Part shown: positions 1 through 12,600 of the stretch, piece after piece
Layout of the letters: every line of letters starts with the position of its first letter
Position numbering within the stretch: the stretch's first letter is position 1
NCBI GenBank assembly: GCA_022818135.1
Contig: JAFMSR010000019.1
Span: 4,507,357 to 4,571,356, forward strand
Reading direction: 5' to 3'
DNA: 64,000 bases
From: Saxidomus purpurata
Taxonomy: Eukaryota > Mollusca > Bivalvia > Venerida > Veneridae
Notes under the pieces: generated by a model
What the model saw: the letters and a program-made list of their open reading frames with translations, nothing else
Told to the model about the DNA's origin: nothing
The model's database searches: none
Translations under genes and position numbers: made by a program

Positions 1-543
1 GAGTTCAACCAAACCCAACAACATTTTAATTAGTCTTTTGCAAATTACTATCATGTTGATTTTCAAATGTGGTGTTAATTCTAGCCTTTTTTCCAAAATT
101 TTATGTTTTAATATATTATTTCGAGAAAACATATTTTTTTCACACGAAACTATTAACGAGCTTTAAAGTATATATAATTCTAAAGGTAGAACATAGCAAT
201 CATGTAAAGATGATTTAAGAGTAATCAAGCCCAATTAATGTACATTTACAAGTTTGTGTCAGAATAAATGACATTTGCCCGAAATAAAATCAGTTAACGC
301 GTAACAGTTCAATGGTGATCGCTGTGCACGATTTTTGGGATATTGATTAATCGATTATTATTTTTCATAATAAGATAATATTTTCGAACAAACGGTGTTA
401 CAGTACAGGACGAAAAACAAAACAACATATCGTGTTAGATTAAGAGTTTCACAAGAAATGGCATTAATGTTTACATAGAATTTTATACGATTATAAGAAA
501 GTATAATACTTATCGAAAAATTACGTACCAAGCTAGTGTGAAA
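1..543. other. Upstream region of the giant secreted-protein gene
   Basis: AT-rich sequence with no supported open frame, repeat or RNA gene. It should hold the promoter and 5' UTR of the gene starting at 544. A run near 494-512 (ttataagaaagtataatac) is AT-rich but too weak to call a TATA box. Confidence 0.4.
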
Positions 544-684
544 ATGAGATTATCATCAGTTTTCGCGATGTTAATGCTTGCCCAGATGTCGTCTGCATGG
601 GTAAGATTTCGGGAGCCAGACTCCAGGAGAATCTTTCTCAATCAGACGCTTATTGAGAAGTTACAGAACTGTGCTGGAAAACAG
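544..684 (+). CDS. Exon 1 of the giant gene: signal peptide and start of the LPMO-like module
   Basis: Encodes 47 residues. A hydrophobic stretch (VFAMLMLAQ) is followed by SSA and then Trp19. The mature start WVRFREPDSRR lines up with the HGxxxxPPSR start of AA15 enzymes, with Trp in place of the catalytic His. The donor at 685 (cag|gtaata) is in phase 0. Confidence 0.85.
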
Positions 685-3600
685 GTAATATATATTCTCT
701 TTTTTATATTGTTTTATACCCTTTTTTAGCAGGATAATCATTGTTTTTCCAACAACATTTTATATTGTTAGATATTCTATTGTGTTTGCCCATTATAATG
801 AAGTCTTTATTTAACGAGGCAACATATTTGGAAAAGCCCAATATTCCATATGAGCCTCGCAACACATTGTGTGTACAATATTTAGAACAAATTATCAACG
901 AATCGGCATTACAAACAGTAAAATCACAGTACAAAATTTATATAACGTACTTTTACAGAAACAATTAAACTACAGAATTATGTAGATTTAGAAATAAATG
1001 ATTTTTGCATGATATATTTATTATCAATGTTCCAACCAGAGAAATTCAATATATTTCCGTTTTTAAATTATTTCAATGTTTTAACGGAACGGATGTCAAA
1101 TAGGGATGTTAATCCAAATTTTAGATCCCAAGTAAGCCAGATTTGACTTACATTATAAATCTAGTCAAATAGTGACCCCATATCATACCCACCTTTGGAG
1201 TGTTGGCCAATGAAACATTTTTCTTCTTTTCAGATTAGTCTAACGGACCCCCCAAAAAAGCTTTTTTTTATTTTACGGTTTACCCTGTACTAATTCTAGC
1301 CAATCACTGAGCTGGGCTGCAATAGCTTCACCTAAAAATATTCTTTATATGATTTTGTTGTTGTTGTTGCGACAGTTGATTTCTTTTGATTGTTTTGATT
1401 CACTCTTTTTTCATTTGCAACACTTTAAAGTTATATTACCATTCAAATAAAGATATACATAACCGAAAGGGTAGATTGTTTTTATTTTTGGCTAGGAATT
1501 TACAGATTTCCTATATATTCAATGTGAATGAAACTGTTTACAGGTCGTTATTTTTGGTTTATATTTATGTCAATATTTTTTTTTCTTCTATGAGTATAAA
1601 TCACTTAATCACTTAATAATGTTTTATTCAATTTTTTATGGTCATTTTGAACGGAATTTCACTTTATGTTATGTAAAGGCAACGTACTTCAACTCGAACG
1701 AAAAAGAAAATTAAAAAAGAAATGGTTTGGTGTGGCATCGGTGCTTTTGCCAAAGCACACACTTCGTGCTCCGGCTAGGATTCGGACCTCTCGTTCTGGA
1801 GGCGAACGCCCTTACAACTAAGGGACAGATACAGGGTGATAGTTGAATATTTGGCTTTCCTCTGTACTTCTCCGTGAATCTCCACATCAGTTGACTAGAC
1901 ATGTCAGAATTAAGGGAAACATTCGCATTTCGTGCATATTGTTTATTTTTATACAGGATGATTCGCCCACGCGATTGTTTAAACACAGCATGATTCGAAA
2001 CTGTTTCAGTGAATGTTTGTGTATTTATTGAAGACTGCAGACAGTAATGTAATGTCAATACTTAGTAACAATTTTTGGCAGACATTTAAACAGATTTCCT
2101 GATAAATGACCCGTCAAAATAAAGTCAGAAAACGTTATGGAACGCGTTGCTGTCTTTCTGTGTCTTTCTATGTCTTTTCATGTCATATGTTTGCTTATAT
2201 GCAGTATAATGATCACATAATGGTGTTATTCAAATATTGTCTTCAGTAATATGCAGTAAATGGTAAAAAATTCATTATACAGTGCTTTCCTTTCTTTTTT
2301 TAAAATGAAAATGTTATACGGATATAACAAACTCCGGATATAAGGAACTCATTCAAATGGTTCCAAATGGTTCGTTATAACCGGAGTACACTGTATACAG
2401 TTAAATAACGCGATATCTTAGTTGCAAATATAAAAATATTCCACACATATGACAGAATATTTTTTCCTAGAAGTTAAGAAACTCTTAAAAATTCAGCAGT
2501 GGCGTTCCATAGAAAGTGAAAAATTCCATATACCGGCATCATATAATTTTCGCTGATTCTTCTCATTTATATTTCTTCTGTTGTATCAGGCATCATTACT
2601 CATTCTTAAAATGAATGGATGCGTCAGTTAAACCTGGCAGACATGCATCAATTTGTTTCTAGTCGCGGAAGCCAATCCTAAAAGAGCTATATTTAGATGT
2701 TAATACAAATTATCTCTTTTGAGATACAGAAACCGACGGATATTTTGCGACATGTGTACCGTGAATTTAGTTTTTTTTGTTTAGTTGTAGTGTTCGAGGT
2801 CGTATAATTCCCTGTTCAAACCGGCGTTATCACACAGCACGGTCCTCTTCCGGACGTGAACTTCCTTGATAAAATCATACATATCATAAATTTCTTAATT
2901 TTTCCAGGAGCACGAATGTGGCCTCTGCGGTGAAGGAAAGGGGGAGATTCAAACAAACGTCATTCCCACGGAAAATTATACCGTTGTTGACCCCGATGTA
3001 CGGGTTTTAGCTGTGGAGCTAGGTTTCCGAGCAGGTTTGAACGGCTATCTCGAATTTCGAGTTTGTAACGTGACAGATAATTCAACTGCAGATGGCATCG
3101 CTTGCAATAAAACAACACCACTTCTGATTGGGTCAAATGTGAAATGGTACCCGGCTCTGACTCAAAGCTCGGCAAAATCTCGATTCCGTCTTCCACATGG
3201 ACTTGTCTGCGAGAGATGTGTTTTGCAAGTGAAATATACACCAGGTAAAACTTTCTATTTCAAAAGTATATGCTGTTATTAACATAAGCTTTCACACGAG
3301 TCTTTTAGGATGTTTTTCCTCTGTTTCAACAATATTCCAGCAATTTACAGGCGGTAAAGTGGTATTGTTCCATGATATCATTTCTTTTAAAACCGAAAGT
3401 ATATGCTGCAAATATAGCTTGATTTTATAGTGATATGTTATAAAATAAGCAAACATTGATATGTAATAAAATATGCAAATGGTTTTTGCGACACTCACGT
3501 CTTTGATCACCGGGCTTTAAAGTAGCTTGTTTTTTTTTTGTTTTTTTTAAAAACTTTTTGTCGTTTTCTCTTTAGAAAACATACTGTAAATTTAGAGATT

Positions 3601-6600
3601 TTCGCGTAACGAAAATTTCGCGATTTGTGTGCAGACAGACTTATTCGCGAATTTTATATCCGCGAAAGGACAATTCTCCAATAGTACATCTTTGTGAAAT
3701 GCATCTTTCGCGAGACTTTTAAATTAGCGAAATGGGAAATTAGCGAAATGGGAAATTCGCGAAAATAGCGAATTTCAAATCATCGCGAGTATTACCGAAT
3801 TTACAGTAATGCATTAATAGAACAATAGACCACATAGTGCTACATGTATTAGTAATAATATTGTTACATAAAGGTCGCACTGTGAATCATACTTCATATT
3901 AAGTATATAAAGTTGTACTTCTTAGATTTACTCATAATCATTAATATAATGAATGATATGTGGAAGTCAGCAGTTAATTCAGCAACTTTCCAACTGCGCA
4001 TGTGCATTATCTCTAACCTACTCGACTCTTGTAACCCAAAAGAAAGATCATCAAGTCAAACTTAAGCGTGTCACCAGTTGACAAAAAGACAACTCGATAC
4101 CTACCCGGCCTATTCGGGTAAGAAAGATCTAGTTATTCCAATGCGCATGGGCCAATATTTCACCCGATATTTTTTTCTAGAATGATTATTAACCTAGTAC
4201 CTGAACACATTGTTCTCTCTCTCTTTTTGTGGTGGTGGTGTGTGTGGGGGATCTGATGGGCACGGGTAGCGATATGAAGTATTTTCACCCGGCAGATGAT
4301 GCTGTATTTTACGGTCAGTGCAAATGATGATCCGCCCGTACATCCGTCTGGTTAAGTCGCTGACTTTACTTTGCATCACGCTAACCTAACATTGATTGAG
4401 GATCATGGGTTCGAGCCCTGCTATCGATCATGTCTCTATTTGTGAAAAAGTTTGCAGTTTCTTTCGGGGGATATAGATACTGATTCTTCACAGGAATGAT
4501 GTTAAACTCCTACGTAAACAACAAATCATTAGTCCGGATATCTGCACTGTTGGCAATTAGTGAGCAATCCCTTAAAAAAAGGAGGGCACAGACCAATTAA
4601 AAGGTGGACAAGTCCGCTTTCAGAAAGTCAGCAGCTCTATTTAGTGCGTAGGAATACTGTAAATCGCCGGATGTTCATCCGCGTTCAACTCAATCATAGT
4701 CCCTACTAATAAATAGTATTAAAAGCATTTTCATGAAAACTGTTTTTGCAATGTTCAGCCACTTAAAGGTTTTCATTCATATTACAAATGCCAGTGACTA
4801 AATCTGACGTATCAACTACAGGAAAGTGAAGGTATTCTTTCGTGTTCACTAAATTGTATGTTGTTTACATCACAATGTTTCAGTCACGTGACGTGAACTT
4901 TCTAGCCTAACGTCTAACATCCAGTTTCTTTCCTCTAGGTTAGATCTTCGAAAATATAGGTTATGTTGCAAGATGTGAACGACTGGAAATCCAGATAAAA
5001 AGTTGCACTTTTATACCACTAAAACAACATTTTCACGATTTAAATCAATACACGCAATCTGAATAGAAAAGATATATCAGTAGTACAGTTATGTATGAGC
5101 ATATATCAAAGTGCTTTGGATTTTAATATGTGTTGTTTGACCTCGACATTTTGAGACTTTCTTCTCTGCAAATAAATTACTCACGAGATAATCAAACCAC
5201 AGTTTGGGAAATTGTCAAGGTCATACAATTATGGGATACTTTATTTTTTTATATTACAGTGTAAAATCATAACAGGGATAAAAATGGTCACTTGATTTTC
5301 ACATAACATGCAATGTAATATAGCAACTGTCAGTAGTTACTCTTTCTAGGTTTGCTGTATGTGCAACAAGTTGAAGTTATTATTATAATTATTATTGGAA
5401 GTAATAGGAGAAAAACTGTTCTGTTCTGTTCTGTTCTTCTGTTCTGAAAGTAATAGGAGGAAAATTAGTACAATCAAAGCCGTCCTGGGTCAACGATAGC
5501 ACATTCGCCTTAGGATCGGAGGGTCTCGGGTTCGATCCCAATTGGTGACGAAGTAGTGGTAGTGTCCCTAGGGCAAGACACAGCTGAGTCTCGCGAGCGG
5601 TTAATATATCTTGAAAGAACTTGTTTCGCTACCGAGAATAAATAAATTAGAATACATAACGGTACAATCAAAGTACTGAGAGTGAAGATCTTGAAATCTT
5701 TGCGAATGCAGTACATATTTATTAGAGTATTGCAAAGAGTGCGTTATTAACTAAAGTATTGCAAAGTGCGTGTCCGCCAAGTTTGATAACCAGCCTCACA
5801 ACTCCAGGTACGTCTGTGTTATGGCCCTTGAATTATAAAAAAAACATGATTAAATTAGCTTTGTCCGCTCTCTGAGTCAAAACGGTTTTCATTCGATCTT
5901 CACAAAACTTGGTCGAAATGTTTTTGGGCATACTATCTCGAACAGAGTCGATAACTAGCAAAATCGCCACGAACTATTCTGGGTTATGGCCCCTGAATTA
6001 TCCAATAGTGATGACATTATACTTGTCCGCTTTCTAAATCAAACAGTTTTCATCCGATCTTCACAAAACTTGGTCAAAATGTCTAAGGGCATGATATCTC
6101 GGTCACTTTTGATAACCAGCCAAATCGCCCAAGGTACGTCTAGAAATATTGGCATTGAACTATCAAAAATTGTAATAATTAGACTTATCTGCTCTCTAAC
6201 TGTAACAATTTTCATGCAGTTTTCACGAAGTTTGACCAGACTGTTTATAGGCTTGATATCCCAGCCAAGTATAATAACCTGCTACATAACTACTGTCATT
6301 CTTGAGTTATGGCCCTTTAATTGCTGAAATGATTTCCTCAAATGTTATGGCCCGTTTAATGCGAAAATTTGACAAATAAAGCTGCCAACATGAATCAGAA
6401 CATTTTTAACAAAATATAAATTGATTACCACTCAATCCACCACCAACTTTTGAAAAGGTGTATTTTCTGACAGTTTGGAACTTTTGTTTATTTTTCTTTA
6501 GTTTTTGTTACATTTTACGACTTTAGAGAACATCTACATTAATAATTTGAGCAAAATAATGAAACTATAGAAATAAATAAGTGCACAAATAGTATTTTAC

Positions 6601-9600
6601 CCCCACTTAATTTAATGTGACATAGTGAAATGAAAAAAAGAAGAAGGAACTAATGAAAATATCAACACATGTATCAAAATAAACACTAAATACATGAACA
6701 TTTACGAATGCCGCCTACTCTATCAGTGATATATAGGCCTTAGATCCCCACTGATCACCCAGTGCTCACAAATGACTATTTTACAACCGTATTTACATAA
6801 ATGTCGCGTGTTTTAGTAATTGCAAGTCATAAAAGAGTGACAGCAACTGTTTCCGTAATAATACATTATACACACCAGAAATTTGTAGTCAATTTACGTT
6901 TAATTGGCATTTGTGCGAAGGTTATATATTATTTATTATATACATGTTATTATAAGTATCGGTTTGTCCACATGGAACAGTTGAAATACTCTTAAATTCC
7001 CTCTTTGAATATTTACAGATAAATAAAATTGGCCTTGTTCTGTTCACACAATTGTTTTGATAGTCCGCCGTTAGAGTCGCTGACTTGAAAGTACCGTAAC
7101 CTCTCATAGATTGAGGGGTCATGGGTTTGAGCCCTGCTATTGACCATGCCTCTTTATGTGAGAAAGTTGGCAGATTTTTACGGAGGGTGTGTTGCTAGTA
7201 CTGGTACATCCCAAGAACTACACTCAGTTCCAAAAGAAAGTGTGCACTTCTTAATTTTAAATATTTCAATATTTAGCAGACGTATCGGCTTCAATTTTCG
7301 CACACTATATCTCATGTGTATTTGTCATCGACCGATTGCAAAATCTTAAATGTTTGCCATATTGTAAGTAAACAGATCTCAATTTGGTACCAAATATATG
7401 GGCTTTCTGAAAAGTAGTCGATGAAAAATCACAGAAAACAAAGTGCACACTTTCTTTTAGAACTGAGTGTATGGTTAGGTAAACAGCCCGTCGGTTATAC
7501 ATGTAAATAACTGAAATACGGTTAAAACGGAAGTGTAACCGCGAAAAACAAACTATTTTTTTACTTCCTAGATATCTTATATTATCTTGTAGGCTAGTTC
7601 GGTTGAATTAATCAATGCACTGAGAGTACTGTACAGAAGTGAAACGGAAATGTAGGTTCGAGTCTTGCCTGTTACATGTATATTGAATATGTAGAAAGGT
7701 AACTGTGCAAAACTTTCATGAAGTATGCTTTTGGGAATTGAAAGTGCTAAATCGCTTCACAAAAACTGTAAGTTGTATATTTGAAACTTTTTCCTGAATT
7801 TAAGGGACCATGACCTTGACTTAAAGGTCCACTACTAAGCGAAAATCAAGTGACAGTTATTTAACGGCATGTACTTACCTTATGCAAGACACTAAATAGA
7901 TTGGCGGTTAATTTCAGAAAGTGTTGGAACACGAAGAAATTATGTGTATTATGTTGAAATCTCAGTGAATCGACAAAATGACCACCCATGTCTTTTTAAC
8001 TTTCTTCAGAAAAATAATTGTACATGTACTGTGATTTGTTTAGAATCTCTGCATACCAACTTTCATGTTTTATTAAAAAATAACTTATTTCTGTACTTTT
8101 TAAAGTATTTTGAATTTTCACTTTCGTTAGTATTGGACCTTTAAGTCTTAGTATACTAGGTTAAGTCATCTACCATAAAGTCAATTTTTAAATCCATAGT
8201 AATAAAAATATAAAAATAATAATAATAGCAGTAATAATGTATGAATAAGAAAAAAAAGAATGATGATGTGTGTGTGATGATGAAGTTTTGATAGTAATTG
8301 CAAATAATATTAAATTAATGATAATCATTATTATTGTGAACAAAACATATATAAAAGTTACAATAATAAAAATTGTAAAAATTAATAACAAGTAAATTTA
8401 AAATAACATAACGATTGTGGTAATGATTGTTATAATGATAAATTAATAATTAAAATAACAACAAAAATACTTATAATACTTATGATTATGATAATAAATT
8501 TATGATAATAAAAATGATGATGACAATTATAACAGCTTCTTGTTTCTGGCAAGACGTTAGGTATAATCTACGACATAAATCGTATTTGAATTACTCTAAC
8601 ACTACTTGAGAAATTGTACACATATTTGATTCACTCTATCTGTACAAATATTTGAATCATGCAAACCTTACTGGAGAAATTGTACTCATATTTGAATCAC
8701 TTCAACCTAATTGGAGAAATTGGAGAAATTATACGAATAGTTGAATCACTCGAACCTTATTGGAGAAAACTTTGTCACCAAAGAAGACATGGAAACGAAT
8801 GCAATGTACATTGTTAACTATAACATCCTTACATTCCTAAAAACGACTTGTCCGTGTTTAAATGTGGGAAATAGTAAGACTTGTTTACTAAACTCCGCAT
8901 ATAACAAACTGCTTTGGACCATTGAAATTTGTTCATTATATCTGGGATACGTTATATCAATAATACCATTAATTTTCATATTAAATAAAGAAGTAAAAAA
9001 TGCGGGCCCAGAAAATGTTCTTTATATCCGGAATTTCGCTATATCCGGAGTCGTTATTGTAATTGTCAAGGAAGTACCTACTGAACACTTAATGGTCCAA
9101 TGGCGAACGGTGCAGACCATGCTCAGCAGGTAGACCATAGTCTACTGGTCGCATAGGTAGATTTATTTGTAGCAAGCAGGGTAAAGTTAAAATATTAAAC
9201 ATTTTCTGTTTCAGGTCCAAACTCAACAATGAAAGACTTTCGATTCTTCGACTGTACTTTGCTGAATATAACACATCCGACAAAGGTCAGCAAAGAGCCC
9301 ATCTTAACCTCGCGAAAAACCGCGCCAAGACAAGTATTTCCGCCGGATCACTCCGTTCTAGACGGAAGGCATATTTCTACGTTTCGGTCTGAAAATACTG
9401 TTCGAGGTCAAGGGAACGGTTTAAGACAGCCTATACAAAGAGCTTTACTCGTTTCACGAAGTGGTCTAACTAATGGCCGAAATGGAGAAATTGTTACGGA
9501 AACAAGAACGGTTCAACGTGACGGGTCTAGAATTATCGTGAGAAAATTACCATCAGGGGAGAGAACTGCGTCGCTTCATGTAGGCAGGGATCAGTCGACT

Positions 9601-12600
9601 GGAGATGCAGTAATTACACCCTCAGCTACAAAGGATATCGCAAGCGGTGCAAATAATGATACGAGAGTTGTAATCACAACCAAGATATTTAATTTGACAG
9701 GTGATATAAATAACGACCAATCAAATGCCGACAATCAGGCCCGTATAACCATGATAAACGTTCGACAAAATAGTATGGCGGCAACGAATAATGTTAACGC
9801 TGAAAATGAACTGAATGGAATGCAAAATATAAAAGTTGCGCAAGATAAAACAATTCAAAGTGCACAAGACATAAATGCAAATTTCGACTTAGAAACGGTA
9901 AAAGTATTAAGAAATGTTGTTGACACTTCACTTAACAAGTCAGTTAATATTGGTGGTGTTAATACAGTACATAACGATACGGCAACTTCCCCTTTAGAGA
10001 CAGGTACTGTTGAGCAAAGAAACAATAATGTTGATGGTTCAAGCGCACTTCTTGTAAATAGAACTACATTAAGCAATACACAAACAGATGAACTAGGAAC
10101 TAATACAAGAACAGTTGTGAGACAAAGGATAAAAAATGTTACAGTAGATGGCAACGTTTACAACAACCAGTCGGTGACCTATTATGACGAGACATATTAC
10201 CATAATAATGCTACAGGGGCATATAATGACACTTATTACTACGACGATTATGTTTATGGCAATAACGAAACATTCGTCAGCAACATAGTAGATCCAGTCA
10301 CAAGCATTTCAAATAATACTGTTGAAGGTTCGCTGGGTGATACGGCTAATGTTGTAGTTGATACTAAGGACGTGACTGCCAACTCAGACCAAAGCTCCAG
10401 TGTAAGCAGCGGAACACTGAATGATAACGTTAGCTCTGGTATGAAAGTAAACTCTGAAAGGACAGTTTCAGGTAGGATCGTGGTGACAAGCTCTGATAGA
10501 AGCTCGAATGTGAACCGTGAAGTTTCCAGTATCAACCTTGGCGCAAGGACTTCAAGCATGCGCAGTGATATCTCTGGTAGTAACGTCGTTACGAGCTCTG
10601 ACACAAGCTCAGGTAGTGATTTAGAATTACTGAACAGTAAAGTGGATATAAATTCTGGTATGGACTCGAGAGTGGACGGTAAAATAATGAGAAAGGACGT
10701 TGAAGTTACAGCTAATGCGAAACGCACATCAGCGAATCAAGCGTTGGACTTCAATATAAACAACACTAACGCTGTCATTTCCCTGCAGTCATCTAAAACT
10801 ATGAGTAAAGGAGTCGCACAAAATAACTCTTTCAACGTCAACAATGCATTTAATAAATCAAGTTTGATAAACGAAACTATATTGATGATGGCGGACTTAA
10901 ACGGGAATACAGATATCAATACAGAAGAAAAACACCAACAAGTAGTAAGTGTACCTCACACAATTGTAGTTTTACCGAAGTTCAGCACACTGACTCGTCC
11001 TGGTCCGTCTCCTATCCTGGTTGACACAAGCTACGTATCCACACAGGATGCATCAGTGCAGCGTGGAAACCAGATGATTAATTACGACAATGTTCAGATA
11101 GGAACAGTAGATTACTCAACCAATGAATCAGCCTCTGCAATAAGCTTGACGAATCAGACTCAACAAAACAACTTGGCTGATGAAACTGGAACGGTAGAAA
11201 CCACAAAAAATGCAACGAATTCTATCGAAGAGGTACAAGTAGGTTTGCTTAATGTAAAAACAGACAACAGCAGTGGCTTTAATACAGCCGAAAATACCCA
11301 GTCAAATATCTTTGATACTTTAGGTGCATGGAATTCAGCTAATTTAACATCAGTAAGCAAAAATGAAATAAATACTTTCGAAGGAGTAGCCTCATACAAT
11401 TCAGTCGACGTAATTGGACCTACCTTACCAGAGAACACAGCAACCAAGAGACGCTTTTACGCCATTAGCGCGGCTGACAGACGTCCCAATTATGCAAGTT
11501 CGGACATTGTAGGATCTTCCTTGGAAATAAACCCCAGTTCAGATGGTCAGTCTTCGGTTTATTCATTAAATAGTGGAACAGACGGTGTGTTTTTCAGATC
11601 AGTAAACCAGAAAGAGACAGGATCAGATCATGGTGGTCTTATTGACATAACAGATAAGGGGAGTGTAAGGTCATCTGTGGAAATAAGCGCTATGAATTCA
11701 GATGTTCAGTCACCAACAAACTCATTCAATAGCAGAGTTAATAACATCTTTTCAGAAACAACTGGATTACTCAACTCGACACAAACAAAAGCAGATATTA
11801 CAGATCGTCTAAGGTCTTCCGTGGAAATAAGCGCCTTTAATCCGGATATTCAAACTTCGTTCAACTCATTCAATAGCAGAGTAAATGGTGCTGTTTCAGA
11901 TACAATTGGATTAGTAAACCCAATAGAGGTAAAACCAGATTTAACTGATCATGTAGGCAGAACACAAGAGGGCAATCGCAGGTCTTCCGTTCAAATAAGC
12001 GCTTTGAATCAAGATGTTCAAAGTTCGGCAAACTCATTCAATGGCAGAGGGAAGGGTGTGTTTTCAGAAACAGTTGGATTAGCAAACCCAACAGAGACAA
12101 AAGCAGATCTAACTGGTCGTGTACACAAAACAAATACGGAGAATGTAAGGTCTTCCGTGGAAATAAGCGCTTTGATTCCGGATGTCCAAACTTCATTTAA
12201 CTCAATCAATAGCAGAGTAAATAGTGCTGTTTCAGACACAAATGAATTAGTAAATCCGACAGAGATTAAATCAGTTCCAACTGGTCGTTCAGACAGAACA
12301 ATTAAGGAAAATGATAGGTCTTCCGTGGAAATAAGCGTTTTAAATTCAGGAGTTCAGACTTCGATTAATTCATTAAATAGCAAAGAGAATGGTGTGTTTT
12401 TAGAAACTATTGGATCAGAAAGCCCGACAGAGACAGCATCAGGTCTTGCTGGTCGCGTAGACGTAAAAAGTATGGTGAATGTAAGGTCTTCCGCAGATTG
12501 GAGCGCAGTTAGTCCAGATCTTCAACCTTCAACAAACTCATTTGATGGCAGAGTCAGTGGAGGCGTCTTATCAGAATTTATTGCTCCACCAGAGTATAAA

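Larger units (their letters stand above)
685..2907 (+). other. Intron 1 of the giant gene
   Basis: Holds a minus-strand tRNA-type SINE head (about 1728-1832) and a half copy of the pogo-like MITE (about 2305-2397). The rest is AT-rich sequence with no exon-like frame; open frames at 741-968 and 1386-1616 have no protein-like composition. The acceptor is tttttccag|gag at 2907/2908. Confidence 0.7.
3245..9214 (+). other. Intron 2 of the giant gene (about 6 kb)
   Basis: Holds no exon that fits the gene. It is packed with a TA-flanked MITE (3582-3808), SINE copies (4330-4480, 5481-5655, 7065-7195), a roughly 160-bp tandem array (5766-6330), a second MITE (7219-7471), AT-rich simple sequence (8190-8520), a degenerate minisatellite (8576-8765) and a pogo-like MITE (8887-9065) 150 bp before the exon 3 acceptor. 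Confidence 0.75.

Noticed and set aside
10254..10727. Long antisense open frame (157 codons) in exon 3, with others at 9855-10154, 13689-14495 and 15573-16709
   Set aside because: They mirror the Ser/Thr/Asn codon use of the sense repeats and have no start context, domain or splice logic.
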